Positions 50,593-61,599 of a DNA stretch of 64,000 bases are shown here, one piece after another. The notes beneath the pieces are model-generated. The model was not told the origin of the DNA and did no database searches. It was given only the letters and a program-made list of their open reading frames with translations. The stretch comes from Bacillus paralicheniformis. Its GTDB lineage: Bacteria; Bacillota; Bacilli; Bacillales; Bacillaceae. The stretch is from contig NZ_LBMN02000039.1 of the NCBI RefSeq assembly GCF_001042485.2, positions 1 to 64,000 of the forward strand, read 5' to 3'. Position 1 is the first letter of the stretch, and each line of letters opens with the position of its first letter. The translations under genes were made by a program, and so were the position numbers.

Positions 50593-51567
50593 ATGGAAGA
50601 GGCACTGACAAAGGAAAAGGCGGTATGGATGTATCAAAAAATGCTGGAAATCCGCTATTTCGAAGATCGGGTTCATCAGCTGTTTGCTAAAGGGATACTG
50701 CCGGGTTTTGTCCATCTTTACGCCGGGGAAGAAGCGGTCGCTGCGGGCGTCTGCGCCCATCTGAATGATGAAGACACCATCACGAGCACACATCGCGGCC
50801 ATGGGCACTGCATTGCAAAAGGGTGCGACTTGAAAGGGATGATGGCCGAGATATACGGGAAATCTGCAGGACTTTGCAAAGGAAAAGGCGGATCGATGCA
50901 TATCGCAGACTTTGACAAAGGGATGCTAGGCGCAAACGGAATCGTCGGCGGGGGATTTCCCTTGGCCTGCGGAGCTGCCCTCACTGCAAAGTATAAAAAG
51001 ACTAAAAATGTAAGCGTTTGCTTTTTTGGCGACGGCGCCAACAACCAGGGGACGTTTCACGAAGGGATCAACCTTGCCGCCATCTGGAAGCTCCCTGTCA
51101 TATTTGTCGCCGAAAACAACGGGTATGGCGAAGCGACGCCGTTTTCCTATGCGTCAAGCTGCGAGTCGATCGCAGATCGTGCGGCCGCCTACGGGATTCC
51201 GGGCATTCGCGTGGATGGAAAAGATGCAGCCGCGGTTTTCCAGGCTGCGGGCCGGGCGATAGAGCGTGCCAAAAACGGTGAAGGACCGACGCTTATTGAG
51301 TGTATGACATACCGGAACTACGGCCATTTTGAAGGAGATGCCCAGCGCTACAAAACAAATGACGAAAAAGCGGTGCATCAGGAAGAAAAAGATGCCATTG
51401 CCGTGTTCAAAAGCGAATTGCTGGCAAAAGGGCTGATGAGTGAAGAAGAGCAGTCACGGATTGAAAAAGAAGTTGAAGAAGCGGTCGAGCAAGCGGTCGC
51501 ATTCAGCGAAAAAAGCGCTTATCCGGAAGAAACCGAACTGCTGACAGATGTATATGTATCCTATTAA
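50593..51567 (+). CDS. acoA: Acetoin dehydrogenase E1 alpha subunit
   Basis: A 324-residue thiamine-diphosphate E1 alpha subunit: the TPP motif FFGDGANNQGTFHEGINLA (GDG...N) and HRGHGHCIAKG. With AcoB it decarboxylates acetoin to a hydroxyethyl group and acetaldehyde. AGGAGG precedes the ATG. It is first of four genes driven by the sigma-54 promoter; the AcoR gene follows the operon. Confidence 0.95.
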   Translation: MEEALTKEKAVWMYQKMLEIRYFEDRVHQLFAKGILPGFVHLYAGEEAVAAGVCAHLNDEDTITSTHRGHGHCIAKGCDLKGMMAEIYGKSAGLCKGKGGSMHIADFDKGMLGANGIVGGGFPLACGAALTAKYKKTKNVSVCFFGDGANNQGTFHEGINLAAIWKLPVIFVAENNGYGEATPFSYASSCESIADRAAAYGIPGIRVDGKDAAAVFQAAGRAIERAKNGEGPTLIECMTYRNYGHFEGDAQRYKTNDEKAVHQEEKDAIAVFKSELLAKGLMSEEEQSRIEKEVEEAVEQAVAFSEKSAYPEETELLTDVYVSY

Positions 51568-51588
51568 TTCATGAAGGGGGAAGGAAAC

Positions 51589-52623
51589 ATGACGAGGGAA
51601 ATCAGCATGTCAGCCGCATTGAATGAAGCGATCAAACTTGCGATGAGAAAGGACGATCACGTCATTTTAATGGGGGAAGATGTCGCAGGAGGAGCGAATG
51701 TCGATCATCTGCAGGATGATGAAGCATGGGGCGGTGTACTTGGCGTCACGAAAGGGATTGTTCAGGAATTTGGACGGGAGCGCGTCCTTGATACGCCGAT
51801 CAGTGAAGCGGGGTACATCGGCGCAGCCATGGCGGCGGCTTCAACAGGTTTAAGGCCGATCGCGGAATTGATGTTTAACGATTTTATCGGCACGTGTCTG
51901 GACCAGGTGCTGAACCAGGGAGCGAAGTTCCGCTACATGTTTGGCGGAAAAGCGGAAGTTCCGATTACGATCCGGACGACCCACGGAGCCGGCTTTAGGG
52001 CAGCCGCCCAGCATTCGCAAAGCTTGTATGCCCTATTTACAAGCATTCCCGGCTTGAAAGTGATTGTGCCGTCGACCCCGTACGATGCGAAAGGCTTATT
52101 GCTCGCTGCGATTGAGGATCAGGACCCGGTTATCTTTTTTGAAGACAAAACGCTGTACAACATGACAGGCTATGTGCCGGAAGAATATTACACGCTTCCG
52201 ATCGGAAAAGCCGATATCAAGCGGGAAGGCGCTGATGTAACGATTGTCGCAGTCGGCAAACAGGTTCATACGGCGCTTCAAGCGGCGGAACAGCTCTCAC
52301 TGCAGGGAATCGAAGCCGAAGTCCTTGATCCGAGGAGTCTTTCACCGCTTGATGAGGAGGCCGTCCTTGCATCTGTTGAAAAAACAAACAGACTTGTGAT
52401 CGTCGATGAAGCCAATCCGAGATGCAGCATCGCCGCGGATATCGCATCTTTGGCGGCAGATAAAGGATTTGATTCGCTTGATGCACCGGTTAAAAAGGTA
52501 ACGGCTCCACATACGCCGGTTCCATTTTCACCGCCTCTTGAAGACCTGTATTTGCCGACGCCGGAAAAAGTGGTGAACACCGTGCTGGAGATGCTCGGAG
52601 AAATCTCAACACATACGGTATAA
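51589..52623 (+). CDS. acoB: Acetoin dehydrogenase E1 beta subunit
   Basis: A 344-residue E1 beta subunit with LMGEDVAGGANVDHLQ, the TPP-contacting IAELMFNDFIG segment and the C-terminal transketolase domain (VLDPRSLSPLDEEAV). It forms the alpha2beta2 E1 with AcoA. ATG 51589 follows GGGGGAAGG; an in-frame ATG at 51571 overlaps this site. It lies 21 bp after acoA. Confidence 0.95.
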   Translation: MTREISMSAALNEAIKLAMRKDDHVILMGEDVAGGANVDHLQDDEAWGGVLGVTKGIVQEFGRERVLDTPISEAGYIGAAMAAASTGLRPIAELMFNDFIGTCLDQVLNQGAKFRYMFGGKAEVPITIRTTHGAGFRAAAQHSQSLYALFTSIPGLKVIVPSTPYDAKGLLLAAIEDQDPVIFFEDKTLYNMTGYVPEEYYTLPIGKADIKREGADVTIVAVGKQVHTALQAAEQLSLQGIEAEVLDPRSLSPLDEEAVLASVEKTNRLVIVDEANPRCSIAADIASLAADKGFDSLDAPVKKVTAPHTPVPFSPPLEDLYLPTPEKVVNTVLEMLGEISTHTV

Positions 52624-52645
52624 AGATTGGAAAGGAGAGGAGAAC

Positions 52646-53773
52646 ATGGCTGTCGAGGTTGTCATGCCGAAATTGGGAATGGCGATGAAAGAAGGTACGG
52701 TTTCCGTCTGGAATAAAAAAGTCGGTGAAGCCGTTGAAAAAGGAGAAAGCATTGCCAGCATCAATTCCGAAAAAATCGAAATGGAAATCGAATCTCCGGC
52801 AAACGGAACCGTGTTGGACATCAAAGTGTCCGAAGGAGAGGGAGTGCCGCCGGGAACGGTCATCTGCCAGATCGGGAATGAAAACGAACAAACGCCGGAA
52901 AGTCAAACAAAACAGCCGGATTCCCCGAAAGAACGGATTAAAATTTCTCCGGCTGCACGCAAAATCGCGCAAAGCGCAAATATAGACATCAAAACGCTGA
53001 AAGGCACGGGGCCCGGAGGGAGAATTACGAAAGCGGATGTGCTGCAGGCGCTTCCCGACAGGCCGAACAAGCAGGCGGATAAGGCTGAAGATCGTCCGCC
53101 GGCAAGCCCGATGAGGAAAACGATTGCCGCAAGAATGACGGAAAGCCTGCAAAACAGCGCCCAGCTGACGATTACGATGAAGGCGGACATCACGAAATTA
53201 ACAGCCCTGCAAAAACAGCTTAATGAAACAGCTCAATCCAGGTATGATACAAAGCTGACGATCACTGATTTTGCCGCCAGGGCAGCTGTTTTTTCGCTTT
53301 TGGATCATCCGGCCATGAACAGCGTTTATCAAGACGGAAGGCTTGCGACCTTTGATCATGTTCATTTAGGAGTGGCGGCGGCTTTGGACGAAGGCCTGGC
53401 CGTTCCCGTCATCCGTCATGCCGAGCGGCTTCCGCTGATCGAACTGGCCAAGAAAATCAAATGGTACGCCAAAAAAGCGCGGGAAGGTAGGCTTCTGCAC
53501 GACGAAATAGAAGGATCGACATTTACGATTACAAATCTCGGCGCATATGGTGTCGAGCACTTTACACCGATCTTAAATCCGCCGGAAACCGGGATACTTG
53601 GAATCGGCCAAATGTATTCGGCCCCCGTCTATCAAGACGGAGAACTGACAAAGGGCGCCATTCTGCCGCTCAGTCTGACTTTTGATCACCGCGCGCTTGA
53701 TGGTGCGCCTGCTGCAGCATTCCTTTCAGATGTAAAAAAATATTTGGAAGATCCTGCATCGATTCTTTTATAG
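52646..53773 (+). CDS. acoC: Acetoin dehydrogenase E2 (dihydrolipoamide acetyltransferase)
   Basis: A 375-residue E2: a lipoyl domain (residues 1-76) with the lipoyl lysine in SINSEKIEMEIES, a peripheral-subunit-binding domain (ISPAARKIAQSANIDIKTLKG) and a catalytic domain ending with the active site FDHRALDGAP. It transfers the acetyl group to CoA. It is third in the aco operon. AAGGAGAGG precedes the ATG. Confidence 0.95.
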   Translation: MAVEVVMPKLGMAMKEGTVSVWNKKVGEAVEKGESIASINSEKIEMEIESPANGTVLDIKVSEGEGVPPGTVICQIGNENEQTPESQTKQPDSPKERIKISPAARKIAQSANIDIKTLKGTGPGGRITKADVLQALPDRPNKQADKAEDRPPASPMRKTIAARMTESLQNSAQLTITMKADITKLTALQKQLNETAQSRYDTKLTITDFAARAAVFSLLDHPAMNSVYQDGRLATFDHVHLGVAAALDEGLAVPVIRHAERLPLIELAKKIKWYAKKAREGRLLHDEIEGSTFTITNLGAYGVEHFTPILNPPETGILGIGQMYSAPVYQDGELTKGAILPLSLTFDHRALDGAPAAAFLSDVKKYLEDPASILL

Positions 53774-53791
53774 GGAGAAGGTGGATAGACT

Positions 53792-55168
53792 GTGACACTC
53801 GCGATTATAGGAGGGGGACCTGCGGGTTACGTAGCGGCGATAACAGCCGCCAAGAATAGCAGAGAAGTCATCCTGATTGAAGATGGCCCCCTCGGAGGGA
53901 CGTGTTTAAATGAAGGGTGCATACCGACAAAAGCGCTTCTTGAGAGCGCCGATATGTTCGAGAAAGTAAAGTCCGCCGGTGCATTCGGCATCGGGCTGGC
54001 AGGCGAAAGCCCGACGGTTCAGTGGGAGGCCGTCCAGAGCCGTAAGAGAGAGATTATTCAGCGCCTCGCCGGGGGTATTAAATATTTGATGAATAAAAAC
54101 AAAATCAAGGTGCTGCAAGGAAAAGCATCGTTCTTGTCGGAACACGACATAATTGTTGAAAAGGACGGAAAACAGGAGGTCATCAATGCCGGGCATGTGA
54201 TTATAGCGGCAGGAGCGGAACCTGCCGCACTGCCTTTTGCGTCTTTTGACGGGAGCTGGATCATCGACAGCGGAGATGCCATGTCATTGCCGTCCATTCC
54301 TGAAACAATTTTTATTATCGGCGGAGGAATCATCGGTTGTGAATTTGCCAGTATATACAGCAGGTTGGGAGCGAACGTAGTGATAGCCGAGCAAGCGGAA
54401 CAGATTTTGCCTGAGGAAGATCCGGATATTGCCGCCTTTCTGCACACAAGTCTCGAAGAGTCCGGCGTCCGTGTTTTCACATCTGTACAAGTGGAGCGTC
54501 TTGATCCTGCCCGGCAGCGCGTCTTTCTGAAAAATGGCGATGACAGCTTTAATATTCAAGCGGATCGATGTCTGGTCGCCGTCGGCCGAAAACCGAGAAC
54601 TGCTGATTTGAAGCTTGAGCATATCGGAGTCCGATATGACAGGAAAGGGATTCAAGTCAACCAGCATATGCAGACAAACATTCCGCATATTTATGCGTGC
54701 GGGGATATCACAGGCGGAGTTCAGCTGGCGCATGCCGCCTTTCACGAAGGAATCGTCGCCGCATCCCATGCCTCGGGCAAAGACATGAAGGTCAACAGTG
54801 AAATCATTCCGCGCTGCATCTATACCTCGCCTGAGATCGCAAGCGTCGGCTTAAATGAAAAAAAGGCGAGGGAGCGCTACGGGGATGTTCGTATCGGTGA
54901 GTTTCCGTTTTCTTCAAACGGAAAAGCACTTATTTTAAATGAGGCTGCCGGAAAGGTCAAAATCATCACAGAGCCGGAGTATCAGGAAATTGTCGGGGTT
55001 TCGATCGTGGGTCCGGGAGCAACCGAACTGATCGGCCAGGCAGCCGTGATGATGCACGCTGAGCTGACGGCAGACGCAATGGAGCACTTCATCGCGGCTC
55101 ATCCGACTCTTTCGGAAACGATTCACGAAGCTTTGCTGCAAGTCGCAGGCCAGGCGGTTCATTGCTGA
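53792..55168 (+). CDS. acoL: Dihydrolipoamide dehydrogenase E3 of the acetoin complex
   Basis: A 458-residue flavoprotein disulfide reductase: FAD motif AIIGGGPAGYVAA, redox pair GGTCLNEGCIPTK, NAD motif IIGGGIIGCEFA, YACGDITGG and the C-terminal His-Glu pair in AHPTLSETIHEA. It reoxidises the lipoyl groups of AcoC. The start is GTG 53792. A terminator closes the operon. Confidence 0.95.
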   Translation: MTLAIIGGGPAGYVAAITAAKNSREVILIEDGPLGGTCLNEGCIPTKALLESADMFEKVKSAGAFGIGLAGESPTVQWEAVQSRKREIIQRLAGGIKYLMNKNKIKVLQGKASFLSEHDIIVEKDGKQEVINAGHVIIAAGAEPAALPFASFDGSWIIDSGDAMSLPSIPETIFIIGGGIIGCEFASIYSRLGANVVIAEQAEQILPEEDPDIAAFLHTSLEESGVRVFTSVQVERLDPARQRVFLKNGDDSFNIQADRCLVAVGRKPRTADLKLEHIGVRYDRKGIQVNQHMQTNIPHIYACGDITGGVQLAHAAFHEGIVAASHASGKDMKVNSEIIPRCIYTSPEIASVGLNEKKARERYGDVRIGEFPFSSNGKALILNEAAGKVKIITEPEYQEIVGVSIVGPGATELIGQAAVMMHAELTADAMEHFIAAHPTLSETIHEALLQVAGQAVHC

Positions 55169-55176
55169 ATAATGGA

Positions 55177-55212
55177 AAACTTCGCACAGCAGGTAAGTGC
55201 GGAGTTTTTTTT
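55177..55212 (+). terminator. Terminator of the aco operon
   Basis: AAACTTCGCAC / GTGCGGAGTTT (one G-T pair) followed by eight T. Confidence 0.85.
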
Positions 55213-55238
55213 ATCGATATTGAAAGCGCTTTTATAAT
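55210..55238 (+). promoter_or_regulatory. acoR promoter with overlapping cre site
   Basis: TTTATC, 17 bp, TATAAT (55233-55238). The spacer contains TGAAAGCGCTTTTA (55221-55234), a near-consensus CcpA cre site. CcpA binding here would block acoR transcription when glucose is present. Confidence 0.7.
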
Positions 55239-55270
55239 ATAATGAGGAAAAAGCATTAGGAGAGGATGGA

Positions 55271-57106
55271 ATGAATCCGACGCCCTGCTATTTAAATACG
55301 TGGAAACGTTTTGTTCAGGAGGGGCTCCTTGACCAGGCCCGCTTGAACAAAAGAGTCATGGAATCATGGTACCGCTGCAAAAGCCGAAATGTAAATCCGT
55401 ATTTAGATAAAGGACAGTCAATTTTAAAAAAGGATTTATTCAACGCTCAAAAAAAGAAACATTCGTTATTCCTCGATATCGCCCTGCCTTATTTACACAA
55501 TATCAGCCGTGAATTAAAAGAGTCGGAAATGATGGCGCTCTTGATCGATGCCGACGGGTACGTATTGAGTTTGGCCGGATGCCTGAGGACGCTTGAAGAG
55601 GCGAAAAAAATCAATTTTGTTGAGGGTGTGCGCTGGACGGAAACAGAAGTCGGCACGAACGCCATCGGAACCGCACTTGAAATCGGCGAAGCTGTCACCA
55701 TTCACGGGACCGAGCATTTTTCGGTGGCATCCCATCATTGGAGCTGTTCTGCTGCACCGATTCGCGATGAAGACGGCACCGTTATGGGTTTGATTGATAT
55801 TTCCTGTCTCACGGATAGAAGGCATCCCTTTATGCTTGGGATGGCTGCTACTGCCGCACACGCCATCGAGCGCGAGGTCAGCGTACACACGAAAAAAAAC
55901 GAAGCCGAGCTCATCAGCCATTGTCTTGAAAAAATCGATTCGGATCAGCCGTTTATCGTCTGCAATGAAAAAGACAAAATCGTAGCTGCGAGCAGATCGG
56001 TGCGGGAACGTTTTTCCGACTGGAGGAGAATGGATGTCAATGATCTGTATGAGCGCGGGTTTGCCGGCGTGCACAAGCAGACGATTTTCTCCGCAAAAGA
56101 CGGGAGGCCCCTCGGAAAGTCGATGGCACTGGCTGAAGTCTCCCGCAAAAAAACAGCTCCATCACTCGCATCCGGTTTCATCTATCCAGGAGAAACCGGA
56201 ACAAGCCGGGCGTTTCAGCAGGCGCTTAACGACATGAGGCTTGCGGCTCAGACGGATGCGAATGTATACATATGGGGGGAGACAGGCTCCGGAAAGGAAC
56301 TTGCCGCAAGGGCCATTCATCAGGCAAGCGCCCGGAGAAACGGGCCTTTTATCGCCGTCAACTGCGGCGCCATTCCTGAAAGCCTGATGGAGAGCGAATT
56401 GTTCGGCTATGCCGAAGGTGCATTTACAGGAGCAAAGCGCCGCGGTTCAAAAGGGAAGTTTGAACAGGCTCACCGCGGTACGATTTTTCTCGATGAAATC
56501 GGTGAGATCCCTTATCAGATGCAAGTGGCGCTCTTAAGGATCATCGAAGAGCGGAAGGTCACCCCGATCGGCGGAACCCGTGAAGTTCCCCTCGACATCA
56601 GAATCATCACAGCAACACACCGTGATCTGAAAGATCTTCTCCAAAAAGGAAAGATACGTGAAGATCTGTATTACCGCCTTCATGTTTATCCGGTAAAAGT
56701 ACCGCCGCTCAGAGAGCGCAAAGAGGACATACCTGATTTGTTCCGCCACTATCAGCAGCAACACGGGTGGAAGGCCGATTTTCCGCCGATTTTTTTCAAT
56801 CGGCTTCAAGAATATCACTGGCCGGGAAACGTCCGTGAGCTCTTTAATACGTTTGAAAGGCTCAGGGTTTTATTTCCGGACGGCGGGCTGATCGCCCCGT
56901 CCCAATACAGCGCGGTGCTGGACGGACTCCATTGGAAAAGCGGCGCACCTTCTGAAGAAGACCGGCTCACATTCAGAGAACGTGTTCAAAAACAAACGAT
57001 GATGGAAGCTTTGCAAAAAACGAAAGGAAATGTGTCCGAAGCGGCTAAGCAGGCCGGAATTCCAAGAAGCACATTTTACAAGCGGCTTCGAAAGTATAAC
57101 CTTTAA
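55271..57106 (+). CDS. acoR: Sigma-54-dependent activator of acetoin catabolism
   Basis: A 611-residue protein: an N-terminal GAF-type sensory region ([21 protein letters not shown]), an AAA+ sigma-54 interaction domain with Walker A GETGSGKE, the sigma-contacting [10 protein letters not shown] and Walker [12 protein letters not shown], and a C-terminal Fis-type helix ([24 protein letters not shown]). It drives acoABCL from the sigma-54 promoter when acetoin is present. Its 3' end overlaps yfjF, on the other strand, by 4 bp. Confidence 0.95.
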   Translation: MNPTPCYLNTWKRFVQEGLLDQARLNKRVMESWYRCKSRNVNPYLDKGQSILKKDLFNAQKKKHSLFLDIALPYLHNISRELKESEMMALLIDADGYVLSLAGCLRTLEEAKKINFVEGVRWTETEVGTNAIGTALEIGEAVTIHGTEHFSVASHHWSCSAAPIRDEDGTVMGLIDISCLTDRRHPFMLGMAATAAHAIEREVSVHTKKNEAELISHCLEKIDSDQPFIVCNEKDKIVAASRSVRERFSDWRRMDVNDLYERGFAGVHKQTIFSAKDGRPLGKSMALAEVSRKKTAPSLASGFIYPGETGTSRAFQQALNDMRLAAQTDANVYIWGETGSGKELAARAIHQASARRNGPFIAVNCGAIPESLMESELFGYAEGAFTGAKRRGSKGKFEQAHRGTIFLDEIGEIPYQMQVALLRIIEERKVTPIGGTREVPLDIRIITATHRDLKDLLQKGKIREDLYYRLHVYPVKVPPLRERKEDIPDLFRHYQQQHGWKADFPPIFFNRLQEYHWPGNVRELFNTFERLRVLFPDGGLIAPSQYSAVLDGLHWKSGAPSEEDRLTFRERVQKQTMMEALQKTKGNVSEAAKQAGIPRSTFYKRLRKYNL

Positions 57107-57429
57107 CCTCTCGGCGCCCAAAGCATGACGCTGACACCGGCTAAACAGATCACGGCCCCGGCCCAATCATAGAGGTCGGGGGTTTTTTTGTCCACCAGCC
57201 AACCCCAAAGCACAGCCAGAATAATAAATACGCCCCCGTACGCGGCATAGACGCGCCCGAACGATGGAAACGCCTGAAAAGCCGGGATTATGCCGTAAAT
57301 GATTAAAGTCAGCCCTCCGGCTACCCCGTACCACAGCGGTTTGGCTTCCCTCAGCCACAGCCATACGAGATAGCCCCCGCCGATTTCAGCCAAGCCCGCC
57401 AGCAAAAATAAACCGATTGCGATCAGCAT
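57103..57429 (-). CDS. yfjF: UPF0060 (YnfA-type) small membrane protein
   Basis: A 108-residue protein with four membrane segments, typical of UPF0060/YnfA ([43 protein letters not shown]). It is a relative of SMR multidrug transporters, and its place next to acoR matches B. subtilis yfjF. ATG 57429 follows TTGGAG. The transport substrate is unknown. Confidence 0.87.
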   Translation of the reverse strand: MLIAIGLFLLAGLAEIGGGYLVWLWLREAKPLWYGVAGGLTLIIYGIIPAFQAFPSFGRVYAAYGGVFIILAVLWGWLVDKKTPDLYDWAGAVICLAGVSVMLWAPRG

Positions 57430-57485
57430 CAACAACACACTCCAATTCAGTGAATTGCCTTTATTCTACACGACATAAAACGGCC

Positions 57486-57548
57486 GGGAAAGTTCCCGTT
57501 TTTCGGGAAAATAAACAGAACGCGAGTATAGGAACTGTCTTTCCCGAA
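57486..57548 (+). promoter_or_regulatory. Candidate MalR binding region
   Basis: Four GGGAA/TTCCC half-sites: the palindrome GGGAAAGTTCCC (57486-57497), TTCGGGAAA (57502-57510) and TTTCCCGAA (57540-57548). They sit directly upstream of the -35 box, where an activator such as MalR would act. Confidence 0.45.
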
Positions 57549-57552
57549 CCTG

Positions 57553-57581
57553 TTGGAACGGCTCCTTCAGCATGATATAAG
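57553..57581 (+). promoter_or_regulatory. Sigma-A promoter of malA
   Basis: TTGGAA and TATAAG are separated by 17 bp, about 30 bp before the malA ATG. Confidence 0.65.
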
Positions 57582-57584
57582 TAA

Positions 57585-58964
<1,380 letters not shown>

Positions 58965-58974
58965 GGATAAAAGC

Positions 58975-59009
58975 GCCTGGGCTCCTGAGCCATACCGGCC
59001 AGCCCAGGC
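58975..59009 (+). repeat. GC-rich hairpin between malA and malR
   Basis: A perfect 9-bp stem GCCTGGGCT / AGCCCAGGC with no T run after it. It may stabilise the malA 3' end or separate expression of the genes; it is not a classical terminator. Confidence 0.6.
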
Positions 59010-59015
59010 ATATCT

Positions 59016-59062
59016 CCCATTTATTCTCGTATTTTATATAATAGAGACAGAGAATAAATGGG
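59016..59062 (+). promoter_or_regulatory. 13-bp inverted repeat covering the malR ribosome binding site
   Basis: CCCATTTATTCTC (59016-59028) and GAGAATAAATGGG (59050-59062) are perfect complements. The right arm includes the GGGG of the malR Shine-Dalgarno. The loop holds a TATAAT box (59037-59042). In read-through RNA the site would be masked; a transcript from the inner -10 would lack the left arm. Confidence 0.6.
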
Positions 59063-59071
59063 GTGAAAATG

Positions 59072-59842
59072 ATGCAGTTGGAAGAATTAATGAACAAGCA
59101 TTATAAAAAATTGAACGAAAACGACTTTCATGTTTTGAAATATATTTTGAACCATCAAGACACTTGCTACAAGCTGGGCATCAACGAATTAGCAAAGAAA
59201 TGCAACGTATCCCGCACATCGATTTTAAGGCTTTCTCAAAAATTGGATTTCAGCGGGTACAGTGAGTTCAGGGTGTTTCTGAAATGGGAGGCCGAGAAAC
59301 GGGAAGAAGAGCGGGAAGATTGCCGTTCCTTTGAATGCCTCATGAGGGATATGGAAGCAAGCATGAAGTATTTGAAAAATACGGATTTGCGCAAGATGTG
59401 TCAGCTCATTGACGAAGCAGACCGCATTTTTGTCTATGGTTCAGGTACCGCTCAGACCACGTGCGCTTATGAGCTGCAGCGAATGTTTGTTTCTCAGCAC
59501 CGTTATTTGACGGTGATCAAAGATCAAATCGATTTCCACCTCATGTTTCCTGATTTTAGCCCGGCCGATCTGATCATCATCATTTCGCTGTCAGGAGAAA
59601 CCCCGTCGCTGATTCCGCAGGCACAGTCTCTGTCGGCAAAAGGCATTCCTTTTATCTCTTTGACTAATTTGAAAAATAATCTGCTCGCCCAGCTCACGCC
59701 TTACAATCTCTATGCGCCGAGCCAGACGGTGACGGTTTATCCAAAAACGGAGCTGACAGCTTTTGCGCCCTTTTTTCTCGTTGGGGAAGCGCTGTTTCGC
59801 AGCTATGTCGACTATGCTGAAGAAAAGAAAAATCAGGAATAA
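59072..59842 (+). CDS. malR: RpiR-family activator of the maltose operon
   Basis: A 256-residue protein: an N-terminal RpiR helix-turn-helix (LGINELAKKCNVSRTSILRLSQKL) and a C-terminal SIS sugar-phosphate domain (IFVYGSGTAQTTC, IIISLSGETPSLIPQ). B. subtilis MalR/GlvR activates malA-malR-malP with maltose. The second ATG (59072) matches the known N-terminus MQLEEL and has the best spacing to GGGGTG. Confidence 0.93.
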   Translation: MQLEELMNKHYKKLNENDFHVLKYILNHQDTCYKLGINELAKKCNVSRTSILRLSQKLDFSGYSEFRVFLKWEAEKREEEREDCRSFECLMRDMEASMKYLKNTDLRKMCQLIDEADRIFVYGSGTAQTTCAYELQRMFVSQHRYLTVIKDQIDFHLMFPDFSPADLIIIISLSGETPSLIPQAQSLSAKGIPFISLTNLKNNLLAQLTPYNLYAPSQTVTVYPKTELTAFAPFFLVGEALFRSYVDYAEEKKNQE

Positions 59843-59857
59843 CAGGGGGGATTCGCA

Positions 59858-61450
59858 TTGATGCAAAAAGTACAGCGATTCGGAAGCGCCATGTTTGTGC
59901 CGGTTTTGCTATTTGCCTTTGCCGGGATCGTCGTGGGCCTCAGCACATTATTTAAAAATGAGCAGCTGATGGGAGCGCTTGCCCGTCAGGACACCTTTTG
60001 GTATCAATTCTGGTATATCCTTGAAGAAGGCGGCTGGACTGTCTTCAGGCAAATGCCGCTGCTGTTTGCGGTCGGAATTCCGATCGCACTGGCGAAAAAA
60101 GCGCAGGCGAGGGCATGTTTGGAAGCGCTTACTACCTATCTGACCTTCAATTATTTTGTCAGCGCCATTTTGACAGTATGGGGCGATTTTTTAGGTGTTG
60201 ATATGACACAGGAAGCCGGAGGAACAAGCGGACTTGCGGAAATCGCCGGCATCAAAACCCTTGATACGAACATTATCGGGGCGATTCTGATTTCATCGAT
60301 TGTCGTTTATATCCACAATCGCTACTTTGATAAGAAGCTGCCCGATTTTTTAGGAATATTTCAAGGCTCTTCATTTGTCGTTATCATTTCATTTGCGATC
60401 ATGCTTCCGGTAGCGCTTGCGACCGCGTGGATTTGGCCGATGGTGCAGGGCGGCATTGCGTCGCTGCAAAGCTTCCTTGTCGCCTCAGGAGCATTCGGTG
60501 TATGGGTTTACACATTTTTGGAAAGAATTTTGATCCCTACAGGCCTGCATCACTTCATCTACACGCCATTTGTTTTCGGCCCGGCCGTAGTTGAAGGCGG
60601 AATTGTCACCTATTGGGCGCAGCATCTCAGCGAGTTCTCGGCAAGCTCTGAGCCGTTGAAAGAGCTCTTTCCTCAAGGCGGATTCGCGCTCCACGGAAAC
60701 TCTAAAATCTTCGGAATTCTGGGGATCGCGCTCGCGATCTATGTAACAGCCAGAAAAGAAAAGAAGAAAATCGTTGCCGGTCTGCTGATTCCGATCACGC
60801 TGACAGCGGTGATTGCGGGGATCACGGAGCCGATCGAATTTACGTTTTTATTCATTTCGCCGCTGCTGTTTTTCGTACACAGTCTCTTGGCCGCGACGAT
60901 GGCAACCTTGATGTATGCTGCAGGGGTTGTCGGAAATATGGGCGGCGGTTTAATCGAGATTTTAACGCTCAACTGGATCCCTCTGTTTCATCAGCATGGC
61001 AGCACTTATATTTTTCAAATTTTGATCGGCTTGTCTTTCACCGCCATTTACTTCTTCGTATTCAGGTTCTTGATTGTAAAATTGGATATCGCCACACCGG
61101 GGCGTGAAAAAGACCAGCAGCAGGAGACCAAATTTTATTCGAAAAAAGAATACAAGGCGAAAAAAGAGTCCGAAAAAGAGGTTTCTGCTGCGCAGGAAAT
61201 GGATGAAACCGATCAGGCGGTTCTTTGCATCAAAGCGCTCGGCGGAAAAGAAAACATAGCTGAAGTGACGAATTGTGCGACAAGACTGAGAGTCAGCGTG
61301 TATGATGAATCGAAAGTGGAGCCGGACAGTACGTTTAAGTCCTTTGGCGTTCACGGTGTCGTCAGAAACGGGAAAGCCTTGCAAATTATCATCGGTCTTT
61401 CGGTTCCGCAAGTCCGTGAAAGGGTTGAGAAGCTGCTGGATCAATCATAA
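59858..61450 (+). CDS. malP: Maltose-specific PTS EIICB
   Basis: A 530-residue permease: an EIIC domain with about ten membrane segments (PTGLHHFIYTPFVFGP, GITEPIEFTFLF) and a C-terminal EIIB domain with the phosphorylated cysteine in VTNCATRLRVSV. It phosphorylates maltose to maltose 6'-phosphate during uptake; the EIIA comes from elsewhere, as no EIIA domain is present. It lies 15 bp after malR. The start is TTG 59858 or ATG 59861 after GGGGGG. Confidence 0.95.
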   Translation: MMQKVQRFGSAMFVPVLLFAFAGIVVGLSTLFKNEQLMGALARQDTFWYQFWYILEEGGWTVFRQMPLLFAVGIPIALAKKAQARACLEALTTYLTFNYFVSAILTVWGDFLGVDMTQEAGGTSGLAEIAGIKTLDTNIIGAILISSIVVYIHNRYFDKKLPDFLGIFQGSSFVVIISFAIMLPVALATAWIWPMVQGGIASLQSFLVASGAFGVWVYTFLERILIPTGLHHFIYTPFVFGPAVVEGGIVTYWAQHLSEFSASSEPLKELFPQGGFALHGNSKIFGILGIALAIYVTARKEKKKIVAGLLIPITLTAVIAGITEPIEFTFLFISPLLFFVHSLLAATMATLMYAAGVVGNMGGGLIEILTLNWIPLFHQHGSTYIFQILIGLSFTAIYFFVFRFLIVKLDIATPGREKDQQQETKFYSKKEYKAKKESEKEVSAAQEMDETDQAVLCIKALGGKENIAEVTNCATRLRVSVYDESKVEPDSTFKSFGVHGVVRNGKALQIIIGLSVPQVRERVEKLLDQS

Positions 61451-61599
61451 TTGTGCCGGGGAAAATAGCATCTCCTGAAACGACAAATGCAAGTTGCGGA
61501 GACTTGCATGTACGATTGGGGGATGCTCTTTTGATGCAGAGACAAGCTAACGCTTCACAGGTTATCCGCATTAGCTCGCTGCATGCCAATTCCCGTTTA

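Noticed and set aside
52490..53152. 220-codon open frame on the minus strand inside acoC
   Set aside because: It is antisense to a gene with full E2 domain motifs, has no ribosome binding site and reads as Phe/Arg-rich shadow sequence.
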